Shown piece after piece: positions 1 through 8,012 of a stretch of DNA of 64,000 bases. The notes beneath the pieces were generated by a model, which saw only the letters and a list, made by a program, of their open reading frames with translations, was not told where the DNA came from and did not search any database. Source of the DNA: Photobacterium frigidiphilum (GTDB taxonomy: Bacteria; Pseudomonadota; Gammaproteobacteria; Enterobacterales; Vibrionaceae); NCBI RefSeq assembly GCF_003025615.1, contig NZ_PYMJ01000009.1, forward strand, positions 1 to 64,000, in the 5' to 3' direction. Position 1 is the first letter of the stretch; the number at the start of each line of letters is the position of its first letter. A program made the translations under genes and the position numbers.

Positions 1-272
1 TCTATCAACAAACATTGAGTGATCACCGAATAAAACCGTCAATGACAGATGGTTACGACTGTTACCAAAACGCATTAGCAGAGCGAGTAAATGGGATATT
101 AAAGCAAGAGTTCCTCTTGTATCAATGTAAGAACATCAGGGAGCTTACTAAGCTCGTCGATGAATCGATATATATCTACAATAATATGAGACCGCATCTG
201 AGTTTGGGTATGCAAACGCCAAATGAAGTGCATGAAAAAGGCCAGCAGCTAGCGCTACTGGCCGATCAATAA
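1..272 (+). CDS. IS3-family transposase OrfB, C-terminal part (partial)
   Basis: The open frame runs in from the window edge (reading YQQTLSDHRIKPSM from about position 3) and ends at the TAA at 270-272. It carries the end of the rve integrase core: the block NALAERVNGILKQEF holds the last glutamate of the DDE triad, followed by YNNMRPHLSLGMQTPNE, the usual C-terminal signature of IS3-type OrfB. The TTG at 15 is not a real start. Whether the full transposase is intact cannot be judged here. Confidence 0.85.
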   Translation, partial: YQQTLSDHRIKPSMTDGYDCYQNALAERVNGILKQEFLLYQCKNIRELTKLVDESIYIYNNMRPHLSLGMQTPNEVHEKGQQLALLADQ

Positions 273-299
273 ACCGTCAACGTATTTTAGGACGTGACA
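1..299 (+). mobile_element. Right end of an IS3-family insertion sequence (cut by window start)
   Basis: The window opens inside an IS3-family element. It holds the C-terminal part of the OrfB transposase and a likely right terminal repeat at about 273-299, which ends in gacgtgaca as expected for IS3-type ends (TG...CA). The left end and OrfA are outside the window. The element stops about 140 bp before thiM, so it may have replaced the native thiM promoter and leader. The exact boundary is inferred from the terminal CA and was not checked against a left repeat or a target duplication. Confidence 0.75.
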
Positions 300-309
300 T
301 GTTATACGT

Positions 310-427
310 GGGTTAGTAACAGATATTAATTGGTAATAAGCCTTGATTAGTCATAACGTTGATTAGTAATAAAAACTGACTAGCAATAAACATTGCTTGG
401 TAATAAACACTGGCTAGCAATAAACAA
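310..427. repeat. 17-bp degenerate tandem repeat, about seven units
   Basis: About seven head-to-tail units of 16-17 bp fill the gap between the IS end and thiM. The clearest are 360-376, 377-393, 394-410 and 411-427, each of the form tgnytrgyaataaamah. Earlier, more diverged units can be aligned at 310-326, 327-343 and 344-359. The last unit ends about 14 bp before the thiM start codon. The array therefore occupies the region where promoter and leader would be expected. Function unknown. Confidence 0.75.
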
Positions 428-441
428 AAAGGAATGGATGC

Positions 442-1266
442 ATGAAAAAGTGTGACCTCGATTACACACAGTCTATCTGTGATGCTTTAAATACGCTGCG
501 CCAACAAAAGCCACTCGTGGTAAACATTACTAATTACGTCGTCATGAATAATACCGCCAATGCTCTGCTAGCGATTGGCGCCTCTCCTATCATGGCGCAT
601 AGCCAAGAAGAAATGGCAGAGATGATGAGCTTTGCGGGCAGTTTAGTGATCAATATTGGTACCCTAGACTCAGTCTGGATTCCTCGTATGATCTACGCAG
701 TAGAACAAGCCAACGCCAATAATAAGCCAGTCATACTCGATCCTGTCGGTTGTGGGGCAAGTGCGCTACGTACTAATACCGCACGGCAGATTGTGGCATT
801 AGCCGATCAATTGACTATTCGTGGTAATGCATCTGAAATTATTGCTCTTGCAGGCGAACAGGCTCAATCGAAAGGCGTAGATGCACTCGATAGCAGCGAT
901 AAAGCCGTTCACGCGGCACACCATCTTGTGACACAAAATAACTGTAGCGTCGTGATCTCTGGTGCAACAGATTATATTGTTACCACAACAGCAACCATTG
1001 CGCTTAACAACGGCCATGAAATGATGCCTTATGTGACAGGTATGGGCTGCTCTCACACTGCACTTACTGGCGCATTCGCTGCAATTGGAGAGCCTACAGG
1101 CTTAGCTGCAACCGCTGTACTGGGTATTGCTGGAGAGATAGCAGCTCGTGATGCAGCAGGACCAGGTAGCTTACAAGTAAACCTATTGGATACGCTCTAC
1201 CATCTTGATGAGGCTGTATTACGAGAATACATTCGCATTAATCTTGTTGAAGACGGATGTCACTAA
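442..1266 (+). CDS. thiM: Hydroxyethylthiazole kinase ThiM
   Basis: ThiM phosphorylates 4-methyl-5-(2-hydroxyethyl)thiazole with ATP, the cytosolic salvage step that feeds thiamine synthesis. The 274 residues match the family length (about 262 in E. coli). Visible family blocks are [26 protein letters not shown] (broken here only by position, residues 24-49), RGNASEI at 127-133, and the GMGCSHT segment with Cys203 near the active site. The start is ATG 442 behind aaggaatg. A collapsed thiE fragment overlaps its end. No TPP riboswitch is visible in the 142 bp between the IS end and the start, where a thiM riboswitch would sit in enterics; it may have been lost when the IS inserted. Confidence 0.93.
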   Translation: MKKCDLDYTQSICDALNTLRQQKPLVVNITNYVVMNNTANALLAIGASPIMAHSQEEMAEMMSFAGSLVINIGTLDSVWIPRMIYAVEQANANNKPVILDPVGCGASALRTNTARQIVALADQLTIRGNASEIIALAGEQAQSKGVDALDSSDKAVHAAHHLVTQNNCSVVISGATDYIVTTTATIALNNGHEMMPYVTGMGCSHTALTGAFAAIGEPTGLAATAVLGIAGEIAARDAAGPGSLQVNLLDTLYHLDEAVLREYIRINLVEDGCH

Positions 1267-1445
1267 AAGGTCATGCCATTTTCCCGACGCCAACCAAAAC
1301 CGACACCGTCTATGCGTGGGGAATCGATGGCTTAAGCAAAGCCGTTAAAACCAGTAAATTACCGCTTGTCGCCATTGGTGGTATTAACAAAGAGAACATT
1401 CAAACAGTCGCCAAAACACGCGAATACAAAAAAGGCCACCCATAA
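1257..1445 (+). pseudogene. thiE: Thiamine-phosphate synthase ThiE remnant
   Basis: This 62-residue frame overlaps the last 10 bp of thiM. It holds only the middle-to-late part of ThiE: GHAIFPTPTKTDTVYAWG corresponds to the GPVFPT-TK phosphate-binding region, and LPLVAIGGINKENI to the VAIGGI strand. Intact ThiE has about 210 residues. The first roughly 130 residues and the last roughly 35 (the AVVSAI end) are missing, and the frame runs out into a terminator. The remnant looks like an internal deletion that fused a start region to the late part of the gene. It cannot make a complete TIM barrel, so it is called a pseudogene. Confidence 0.85.
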
Positions 1446-1458
1446 TAGGTAGCCTTTT
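1430..1458. terminator. Terminator between thiM/thiE remnant and yehS-like gene
   Basis: The arms aaaaggccacc (1430-1440) and ggtagcctttt (1448-1458) pair with one mismatch around a 7-nt loop and are flanked by A and T runs. It can act in both directions between convergent genes. Confidence 0.75.
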
Positions 1459-1489
1459 CTTTATCTGTACTTACTTATTTACTTTCTCT

Positions 1490-1960
1490 TTATTCAGCTG
1501 ATTCTGGACGAATATCTAGCTGAATACCTTGTAAGAAGTTACGTAGAATTTGATCTTTACATTCACGGTAGTGCTTGTTGTCCGGCTTGCGGAAGAACGA
1601 GCTAAGCTCATGCTTACTTACATCAAACCCTGAAAGCTTTAAGATATCAACAATATCTTCAGCCTTAAGGTTCAAGGCAATACGCAGCTTCATGAAAACC
1701 ATGTTATTCGATAAACGTTTTTCAGGTTCAACTTGAGGACCTTCTTTTTTACCACGCTTAACATTGATCAAACCATTTAAGAAAGTTGCTAATTCAATAT
1801 CACGAATTTTTACAAAGTCTGAATCATCATCTTTCTTCAACCAATTGCTGACCTGCTCGCGCGTCACCTCAAGTTCAGCAGCGCCGAAGATTTCAATCAT
1901 CTTGCTGTCGTTAAAATCAAAGGTAAAGCGAATACGGCGCAAGATATCGTTATTGGTCAC
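1490..1960 (-). CDS. yehS: DUF1456 family protein, YehS-like
   Basis: The 156-residue product is made of two similar DUF1456 repeats: NNDILRRIRFTFDFND near residue 2 and NNMVFMKLRIALNLKAEDI near residue 85. Each is followed by a segment of the form V.R.QVS.WLKKDD or VSKHELSSFFRKPDN. This matches E. coli YehS, whose biochemical role is unknown. It is soluble, with no signal peptide or membrane segment. It stands alone, converging on the thiM/thiE remnant, and begins at ATG 1960. Confidence 0.85.
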   Translation of the reverse strand: MTNNDILRRIRFTFDFNDSKMIEIFGAAELEVTREQVSNWLKKDDDSDFVKIRDIELATFLNGLINVKRGKKEGPQVEPEKRLSNNMVFMKLRIALNLKAEDIVDILKLSGFDVSKHELSSFFRKPDNKHYRECKDQILRNFLQGIQLDIRPESAE

Positions 1961-2321
1961 AAATATGTCCTAGTTCAATGGCAGCAGCATCAAAACGATC
2001 CACTGCAAAGTTAGTAGCCGATTATTTTAACAGATTTCACCACAACCTCACCACTTTCTCGTCTTCCATCGATTAAATTATCAAATTAATAGATAAGAAA
2101 GACGCATTACAGCTTATTGATCGCGTCAATATCTGACTGAGGTAGCTCTATCGATGTAGGTACTTCAACCAGAATAATAATAGTAGCCCAAATGCCATAC
2201 AGTGCAGTAAGAAGCTAAAACTGAAAAATAAACGCACAACTTGTAAATATAAAGTTAAACGTATGTTTGAATTTGTGCCAGAATAGTGAAGGGGAAATAA
2301 ATTATAGAATGGAAGCTTACT
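1961..2321. other. Intergenic region, divergent promoter space
   Basis: This AT-rich gap lies between the divergent yehS-like and crotonase genes. A 69-codon minus-strand frame (2148-2357) lies in it but runs into the crotonase start and has no recognisable similarity, so it is not called. No clear operator or RNA motif seen. Confidence 0.4.
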
Positions 2322-3098
2322 ATGTCTGACTTTATTAGCGTTCAACATGACCAACATATTTACACTATTTCAATTGATCGCCCTAATGCTAAAAACGCAC
2401 TCAATATCGAAATGTACACAACCTTAGCGAATATACTCATTGAGGCTAATAACGATGATAGCGTACGGGCAATATTATTAACCCACACAACCGAGGTATT
2501 CTGTAGCGGCAATGACATGCATGATTTTTTACACATGTCTCAGGGTACTTTAAACAATAGCGACAGCCGCCAACAGGTTGAACGCTTTATGGTTGCCCTA
2601 CTCAACTGCCGTAAGCCCATTGTAGCAGCCGTGAATGGCGCAGCTATCGGTATTGGAACTACCCTACTCCAATATTGCGATTTTGTGTTTTGCTCGCCTC
2701 ACACTCGCTTTCAGACCCCATTTACCCCACTGGGCTTATGCCCTGAATTTGCTTCTAGCATTCAGCTCGAAAAAATCATTGGCACAAGAAAAGCAAAGGC
2801 AATGCTCATGATGGGTGAGCCAATGATGGCAAGCGAAGCTGAGAGCCTCGGTTTCGTTAATCAAGTGGTTGATAGCCCATTCAACAAAGCGCAAACCTAC
2901 GTCAAACAATTAGCGAGTCTTCCACCTAATGCCATGCGCAATACGAAAGCCTTATTAAACGCATCGTCAATCGAGCCATTATTAGCCTGTATTGAAATAG
3001 AAAATCAGCTGTTGTTTGATTTATTAGCACAACCGGAGGCAAAAGAAGCCATTTCGGCATTCCTTGAAAAACGCGCGCCTGACTTCAGTCAATTCTGA
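2322..3098 (+). CDS. Enoyl-CoA hydratase/isomerase family protein (crotonase fold)
   Basis: Crotonase-superfamily enzyme of 258 residues acting on an acyl-CoA thioester. The oxyanion-hole segments are FCSGND (60-65) and NGAAIGIG (105-112). The TPLGLCPEFASS block (135-146) places a single acidic residue, Glu142, where delta3,delta2-enoyl-CoA isomerases have their catalytic base, and the GAAIGIGTTLL pattern also resembles the peroxisomal ECI group. I therefore favour enoyl-CoA isomerase over hydratase, by inference. The start is ATG 2322 behind atggaag. It is a single gene and is followed by an 8-bp repeat and a terminator. Confidence 0.85.
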   Translation: MSDFISVQHDQHIYTISIDRPNAKNALNIEMYTTLANILIEANNDDSVRAILLTHTTEVFCSGNDMHDFLHMSQGTLNNSDSRQQVERFMVALLNCRKPIVAAVNGAAIGIGTTLLQYCDFVFCSPHTRFQTPFTPLGLCPEFASSIQLEKIIGTRKAKAMLMMGEPMMASEAESLGFVNQVVDSPFNKAQTYVKQLASLPPNAMRNTKALLNASSIEPLLACIEIENQLLFDLLAQPEAKEAISAFLEKRAPDFSQF

Positions 3099-3145
3099 GC
3101 CAACACTTCTCTAACAAGGCAATTTCAGGACAAGACGTGCTGAAA

Positions 3146-3190
3146 GCTTAGATGCTTAGATGCTTAGATGCTTAGATGCTTAGATGCTTA
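3146..3190. repeat. 8-bp simple tandem repeat, unit gatgctta
   Basis: Five perfect copies of gatgctta occupy 3151-3190, preceded by a partial copy gctta at 3146-3150. The array is non-coding, between the crotonase stop and the terminator hairpin, so slippage would not change a protein. Confidence 0.95.
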
Positions 3191-3197
3191 GAAATAG

Positions 3198-3222
3198 ACA
3201 AGCCGACGAATCGTCGGCTTGT
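3198..3222. terminator. Bidirectional hairpin between crotonase and MFS transporter genes
   Basis: A perfect 12-bp inverted repeat (acaagccgacga / tcgtcggcttgt) with one central base lies between two convergent genes. The T tract is weak on both strands (gtttgaatgtt on plus), so termination efficiency is uncertain. Confidence 0.65.
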
Positions 3223-3244
3223 TTGAATGTTATAGAGAAATAAT

Positions 3245-4627
3245 TTAAGCCGTTGTAGCTTGCGACTTCAGCGTTGAACTACGCTGGGTTGCTGACGGTA
3301 TTTTATTTGGCTCATCTTCATCTTTCACGAAAACAACCAACATACCTGCAAATACCATTGATGCCCCACCTAAGACGATTGCCATCATGGTGTCACCGTT
3401 AAATGCCCAGCGAGTAAAGAAGCCCAGAATACCTGCAGCTAGAATTTGAGGTAATACGATAAAGAAGTTAAATACCCCCATGTAGAACCCCATTTTCTTT
3501 GCAGGTAACGCACCAGCAAGGATCGCATAAGGCATACATAGAATACTTGCCCACGCTAACCCTATACCCACCATATTCAGCATTAACATGTTAGGTGATT
3601 CGACTAAAGACACCGTTGCTAAGCTGATGCCACCAATAATTAAGCTCAGGCTATGTACAAATTTACGGCTTGTACGTCTTGCAAGCCATGGCAGTGCAAA
3701 GGCAGCCAGCGCAGAAATACCGTTATAAGCCGCGAAACATAAACCCACCCAGTCAGCACCTTCGTTATAAAGTGCAGAGCTGCTATCTGTCGCACCAAAA
3801 ATTTGAGAGGTTACCGCAGAGGTGGTGTAAATCCACATTGCAAATAAAGCAAACCAAGAGAAGAATTGCACCATGGCTAGTTGCATCATGGTTTTAGGCA
3901 TAGCACGGAGATCAGTCAGAATCTCTTTCATACTTGCTTTTTCTTCGGGTTCAGATGCCATTTTCACATCCGAAATATCTTCACCGTTGAATACTGCTAA
4001 TTCTTTCGGTGAATATTCTTTGGTGCGATAAACCGTCCATAAGATAGAACCTAGGAATACCACAGCGCCACAAAGAAACGAGATTTTAACAGACGGTGGT
4101 ACTTCACCAACAGGTGCTGTATTTGCAACATTGAATACGTTACTCAGCACATATGGCATTGCAGAAGCAATAACAGAACCCACACCAATAAAGAAGGTTT
4201 GAACCGCAAAGCCTTCTGTACGTTGATCGGATGGTAGATTATCAGCAACTAACGCTCGGAACGGTTCCATCGACACGTTAATTGAGGCATCTAAGATCCA
4301 CAACATACCAGCCGCGACCCAAAGATAAGGTGAATACGGCATAACGACTAGCGCTAGCGATGATGCTATTGCACCAAATAAAAAATATGGACGTCGACGC
4401 CCTAACGGCGTCCAGGTTCGATCACTAAAGTAACCAATAATAGGTTGTACAAGTAAGCCTGTAAGTGGTGCTGCAATCCATAAGATAGGGATTTGATCAA
4501 TACTCGCACCAAGGGTTTCGAAAATTCGACTGACATTGGCATTTTGTAAACCAAAACCGAATTGAATCCCCATGAATCCAAAGCTCATATTCCATATTTG
4601 CCAAAAAGATAGGCGTGGCTTTTCCAT
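3245..4627 (-). CDS. MFS sugar transporter, SLC45/GPH-like
   Basis: A 12-helix major facilitator protein of 460 residues in the inner membrane. The loop after helix 2 reads DRTWTPLGRRRP (69-80), the form typical of the SLC45 and glycoside-cation symporter relatives that carry maltose, sucrose or other glycosides. N-terminal FWQIWNMSFGFMGIQFGFGLQNANVSRIFETLG also fits that group. A cytosolic loop of about 45 residues separates the two halves. The substrate cannot be read from sequence. The start at ATG 4627 has gggaaaga just upstream; the longer frame begins with TTG at 4651 and is less likely. A CRP site lies upstream, which fits a catabolite-controlled sugar carrier, although no sugar-cleaving enzyme is adjacent. 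Confidence 0.82.
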   Translation of the reverse strand: MEKPRLSFWQIWNMSFGFMGIQFGFGLQNANVSRIFETLGASIDQIPILWIAAPLTGLLVQPIIGYFSDRTWTPLGRRRPYFLFGAIASSLALVVMPYSPYLWVAAGMLWILDASINVSMEPFRALVADNLPSDQRTEGFAVQTFFIGVGSVIASAMPYVLSNVFNVANTAPVGEVPPSVKISFLCGAVVFLGSILWTVYRTKEYSPKELAVFNGEDISDVKMASEPEEKASMKEILTDLRAMPKTMMQLAMVQFFSWFALFAMWIYTTSAVTSQIFGATDSSSALYNEGADWVGLCFAAYNGISALAAFALPWLARRTSRKFVHSLSLIIGGISLATVSLVESPNMLMLNMVGIGLAWASILCMPYAILAGALPAKKMGFYMGVFNFFIVLPQILAAGILGFFTRWAFNGDTMMAIVLGGASMVFAGMLVVFVKDEDEPNKIPSATQRSSTLKSQATTA

Positions 4628-4806
4628 TTCTCTTTCCCAAAGTAATTCCAATTCTATTAAATGATCGTCTTTTACTTTTCGAAAATCACTTAGGAGAATT
4701 GGAGCATTCCTTTCAATCTAATCACTCTTAATATTCACTTAAGTAATGATCTAACAGTAAACAAAGCTTTTTTATACTTTGGATACATAACCTGATAAAA
4801 ATCATT

Positions 4807-4835
4807 GTATTAGAACGATTTCTTTCGGGATGCAA
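4807..4835 (-). promoter_or_regulatory. Candidate promoter of the MFS transporter gene
   Basis: On the minus strand a TTGCAT box (4835-4830) and a TAATAC box (4812-4807) are 17 bp apart. The start of transcription would fall near 4799, about 170 bp before the ATG. The -10 box is imperfect, which suits an activator-dependent promoter. Confidence 0.45.
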
Positions 4836-4862
4836 TCCTATGACAGACACTACCCTACCAAC

Positions 4863-4878
4863 CGTGATCAGACTCACA
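4863..4878. promoter_or_regulatory. CRP (cAMP receptor protein) binding site
   Basis: CGTGA-tcagac-TCACA matches the consensus TGTGA-N6-TCACA at nine of ten positions. Its centre (4870.5) is about 71 bp upstream of the predicted transcription start of the MFS gene, an ordinary class I CRP position. The divergent aspC promoter is more than 200 bp away. Confidence 0.7.
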
Positions 4879-5084
4879 TCAACAAGTTGCAGTTGTAATT
4901 ATTTTGGTTAAATAACTACATTTATAGTAATTATTCGGCGAATTGAACGTTAAATATCCATTTGAGTGGTAAAGTTTCAACAAGGAAAGCGAGGGGAAAT
5001 ATTGATGATATGTAGTAAAAGTTAAGCAAACGTTCTAACTAAGGCGTGCTACAGATTTTTTTACCGCCAAATTGTTACAATTTC

Positions 5085-5114
5085 TTGTCAACAATCCACT
5101 GCAAAGGGTATAAA
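5085..5114 (+). promoter_or_regulatory. Sigma-70 promoter of aspC
   Basis: TTGTCA (5085-5090) and TATAAA (5109-5114) are separated by 18 bp, about 40 bp before the aspC start. Both boxes are close to consensus. Confidence 0.7.
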
Positions 5115-5156
5115 TAGACTACTAAACAAATTATTTCTTAGCATGGATGACCACTA

Positions 5157-6347
5157 ATGTTTGAAAAAATCACTGCAGCGCCTGCCGACCCTATTCTTGG
5201 CTTAACTGATGAGTTTAAAAATGATACTCGCCCAGAGAAAATTAACTTGGGTGTCGGTATCTATAAAGACGAGTCAGGAAACACGCCAGTACTTGCTACA
5301 GTAAAAAAAGCAGAAGCTATTTTGCTGGAAAAAGAAACGACTAAGTCATACTTAGGCATTCCAGGTACAGCAGAGTACGGTCTTGCCGTTCAGCAGTTAT
5401 TATTTGGTGCTAACGCTACTATTATTTCAGACAAACGAGCTCAAACAGCACAAGCTCCAGGTGGTACAGGCGCACTACGTGTTGCTGCCGAGTTTATTAA
5501 ACGCCAACTAGGCGATGTGAAAGTATGGATCAGTAACCCAACATGGGCTAACCACAACGGTGTATTCGCGGCTGCAGGTTTAGAAACGGCTTCTTACTCT
5601 TATTACAATGCAGAAACTAAAGACATCGATTTTGATGCCGCTTTAGCTGATCTTGCAAACGCAAATGAAGGCGATATCGTTTTACTACACGGTTGCTGCC
5701 ACAACCCAACAGGTATCGACCCTGTTGAAACTCAGTGGCACCAGCTAGCGGCGTTGTGTGTAGAGAAAAAGTTACTGCCAATGTTCGACTTTGCATATCA
5801 AGGTTTCGCCGTGGGCGTTGAAGAAGATGCACAAGGTTTACGTATTTTCGCCGAGCAGTGTTCTGAATTATTGGTGGCGAGCTCTTTCTCTAAAAACTTT
5901 GGTCTATACAACGAACGTGTTGGCGCGTTCACTCTTGTAGGTACGAATGCAGAGCAAGCTGCAACAGCATTTAGCCAAGTGAAAAGTATTGCTCGTGTTA
6001 TTTACTCGAACCCGCCAGCACACGGTGCAGCAATCGTTACCCTGATTCTAAATGATGAGGCATTGCGTAATGAGTGGGAACAAGAAGTCGCCGATATGCG
6101 TGATCGCATTCAAGAAATGCGCACACTTTTCGTTCAAACACTAAAAGACTGTGGTGTTGATGCTGACTTCAGCTTTATTGAACGTCAAAATGGTATGTTT
6201 TCGTTTTCTGGCCTAAACAAAGACCAAGTAAATCGCCTAAAAGAAGAGTTCGGCATTTACATTGTTGGTTCTGGCCGCATTAGTGTTGCTGGTATGACAA
6301 AGAACAACATGCTGCCATTATGTAAAGGTATTGCAGCAGTACTTTAA
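5157..6347 (+). CDS. aspC: Aspartate aminotransferase AspC
   Basis: PLP-dependent class I aminotransferase that interconverts aspartate and 2-oxoglutarate with oxaloacetate and glutamate; the E. coli enzyme also acts on aromatic amino acids. The 396 residues equal the E. coli length and align end to end, beginning [16 protein letters not shown]. Lys246 in [15 protein letters not shown] is the PLP Schiff-base lysine. GCCHNPTG (179-186) and FDFAYQGF (210-217) are cofactor-binding blocks, and the substrate Arg is in SGRISVAGM near the end. The gene has its own promoter and terminator. In E. coli aspC converges on gloC; here the orientation is kept but about 8 kb, including the uhp genes, lies between. 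Confidence 0.95.
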   Translation: MFEKITAAPADPILGLTDEFKNDTRPEKINLGVGIYKDESGNTPVLATVKKAEAILLEKETTKSYLGIPGTAEYGLAVQQLLFGANATIISDKRAQTAQAPGGTGALRVAAEFIKRQLGDVKVWISNPTWANHNGVFAAAGLETASYSYYNAETKDIDFDAALADLANANEGDIVLLHGCCHNPTGIDPVETQWHQLAALCVEKKLLPMFDFAYQGFAVGVEEDAQGLRIFAEQCSELLVASSFSKNFGLYNERVGAFTLVGTNAEQAATAFSQVKSIARVIYSNPPAHGAAIVTLILNDEALRNEWEQEVADMRDRIQEMRTLFVQTLKDCGVDADFSFIERQNGMFSFSGLNKDQVNRLKEEFGIYIVGSGRISVAGMTKNNMLPLCKGIAAVL

Positions 6348-6380
6348 GAGCTCGCTATTACTCTAAATAATCGGCAAATA

Positions 6381-6404
6381 AAAAGGCGCTAATCAGCGCC
6401 TTTT
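6381..6404 (+). terminator. Rho-independent terminator of aspC
   Basis: The perfect arms aaaaggcgct (6381-6390) and agcgcctttt (6395-6404) enclose a 4-nt loop and are followed by a T run. Confidence 0.9.
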
Positions 6405-6470
6405 TTACATTTTTACGAATAACCTAACTGCTTTATTATAATCGTTTTGTTGATGCGACTGCTGCGCACA

Positions 6471-6776
6471 TTAGCCAGATTTACCTAAAGGTAGCACATT
6501 ACAAAAAAGTTCCCTTTCATACTGAGTCTCTAATTGTGCTCGCCAAGGTTTTGTTGATATAGGTACTAAATAAAAAGTTTCACGTGTTGTATCTGTAACA
6601 AACGCCATGCCATGTCTCATTAACTCGTAATGAATATCATGAACAAATCCAAGCGAGAAGCTCTGCCTTCCCGTCAATTGATTAATATCATCGCGCGTTA
6701 AACATACCCCTTGCTCATCTTCAGCAAAACGATTACGAAGCCAGTCAGAAAATTCTCTAGCACTTATCATTGTCAT
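6471..6776 (-). CDS. Uncharacterised small soluble protein
   Basis: A 101-residue product with no recognised family. It has no signal peptide or membrane segment. The start at ATG 6776 is supported by GGAGG nine bases upstream, a strong ribosome site. The body (REFSDWLRNRFAEDEQGVCLTRDDINQLTGRQ) looks like a helical fold of the kind seen in small DNA-binding or adaptor proteins, but this is only an impression. It lies alone downstream of, and converging with, aspC. An unnamed Vibrionaceae gene is the safest description. Confidence 0.6.
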   Translation of the reverse strand: MTMISAREFSDWLRNRFAEDEQGVCLTRDDINQLTGRQSFSLGFVHDIHYELMRHGMAFVTDTTRETFYLVPISTKPWRAQLETQYERELFCNVLPLGKSG

Positions 6777-7097
6777 AAAAGATTGCCTCCGAGTGTCATG
6801 GCTAGGTACCTGATAAATTTCACTTCGTTATCAATAGTTATAGCAGAGAGACAAAAAATAGTCATATTTGTGACACAGCTAAAGGTATCAATCAATAAAA
6901 CAAGGAAATGAATAGAATTCTTATTCGTAAGAAATGACGAGGTAAACCGCATGATAGAAGGGACTAATAAGGATAACAAGCACAGGGATTATGCCAAAGT
7001 CTTATAAGTAAGAATAATGAAAAAAAATTGGAATTTAGACGTTAAAAAAGAGTGGGGACACCCGCTTCTTAAAATTAAGAAGCGGGGTTAGCTATAA
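6777..7097. other. Intergenic region with one terminator
   Basis: The gap holds the promoter space of the 101-residue gene and the terminator of the next gene (7061-7086). A 68-codon minus frame at 6773-6979 overlaps the ribosome site of the real gene and is not called. Confidence 0.4.
7061..7086 (-). terminator. Terminator of the winged-helix protein gene
   Basis: The arms cccgcttcttaa (7061-7072) and ttaagaagcggg (7075-7086) are perfectly complementary. On the minus strand a T6 run follows about 13 bases after the hairpin, so the tail is offset. Confidence 0.6.
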
Positions 7098-7508
7098 TTA
7101 AGCCGCTTTATAAAGCACTTTATTACCTGCTAATTGGATACGCTCAACTAAGCCTTCTTCAGCTAGTTTTTTAAGCGCACCAGTGGCCCATGAAGCCGCT
7201 TTCGCATCTTCTTGGCCAGCCTGAAGACCAATACCTTTCGGATTTAGACCTTCTGGATTGCTAACAACAATATCCAGCACTTGTTGCTGCTTTGGAGTTA
7301 AAGACACTTGAGCCGCAGCAGGTGCTGTAGCTTCAACTGGCTTTTGCTCTTCAACAACTTTTGACGCTGGTACAGCAGCTTTAACTGTTTCTGCAGTTGA
7401 TGCTTTTTTTACAACAACTTTCTCAGCTGTTGGCTTTGCTACCGCTACAGTCGCTTTAATACGCTTTTGTAACTTAAGCTGAACTTTACGTTTGTGAGAG
7501 ATTCTCAT
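7098..7508 (-). CDS. Putative DNA-binding protein: basic Ala/Lys/Pro-rich tail plus winged-helix domain
   Basis: A 136-residue protein in two parts. Residues 1-20 (MRISHKRKVQLKLQKRIKAT) are strongly basic; residues 20-67 are low-complexity Ala, Lys, Val, Pro and Glu, like the tail of histone-H1-type bacterial proteins. Residues 69-136 look like a winged helix: SLTPKQQQVLDIV, a recognition-like helix AASWATGALKKLAEEGLVER, and a wing IQLAGNKVLYKA. The start ATG 7508 follows aggaaa. The domain assignment rests on pattern only. A nucleoid-associated or regulatory role is possible; no partner gene is adjacent. Confidence 0.65.
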   Translation of the reverse strand: MRISHKRKVQLKLQKRIKATVAVAKPTAEKVVVKKASTAETVKAAVPASKVVEEQKPVEATAPAAAQVSLTPKQQQVLDIVVSNPEGLNPKGIGLQAGQEDAKAASWATGALKKLAEEGLVERIQLAGNKVLYKAA

Positions 7509-8012
7509 TAAATTTCCTACTCCGTTGCACTACTTTCAGTCACCACTGTTCCAGCGGGAAAAAGTAAGCGCGTGTTATACCAAGTATGTTAGAGGAATGC
7601 CAGCAAACGGTTATTTAACATGCAACAAAGCCTGACTTTACTCAAAAATAGAAGAGAAGTTCTCACTTTTAACAAAAAGATCGCTCAATTAGTGACAAAA
7701 TCATTCCTACTGCTGTGATGTTTTTCTGTTGTAAAAATGATAATAAAATAGGGTAAACCATTGTGAAATGGTTAATTAATACGATAAGAATGAAGATGAA
7801 TAGCCTATTAATCGACCTGTTGCATAGTTTACTTGCTTTAGAGGTTATTTCTCGAAATATTTCATCTGTAATTGAGGTTCGATTAAGCAGATATGCCAAG
7901 ATTACACCATACTATTTAAAGTAGTTATTTTAATCGTATAACCATCATTAATCTCCTAAACACATGCTATCGGCTACTTTAAAAACGCTGATTCAAAGAC
8001 AAGAGAACACTA
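7509..8012. other. 504-bp intergenic region
   Basis: AT-rich gap between divergent genes. A minus-strand frame of 76 codons (7669-7899) has hydrophobic stretches but no ribosome site or known family and is not called. A small hairpin (aaccatt-gtga-aatggtt type, about 7756-7775) is visible. No convincing operator found. Confidence 0.4.

Noticed and set aside
300..441. TPP riboswitch upstream of thiM
   Set aside because: No THI-box sequence (CTGAGA and the late GAACCTGA-type segment) was seen in the 142 bp between the IS end and thiM.
2148..2357. 69-codon minus-strand frame upstream of the crotonase gene
   Set aside because: It overlaps the crotonase start and its promoter, has no ribosome site and no family similarity; most likely a chance frame in AT-rich DNA.
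7669..7899. 76-codon minus frame with hydrophobic stretches
   Set aside because: No convincing ribosome site or family; hydrophobicity is expected by chance in AT-rich DNA.
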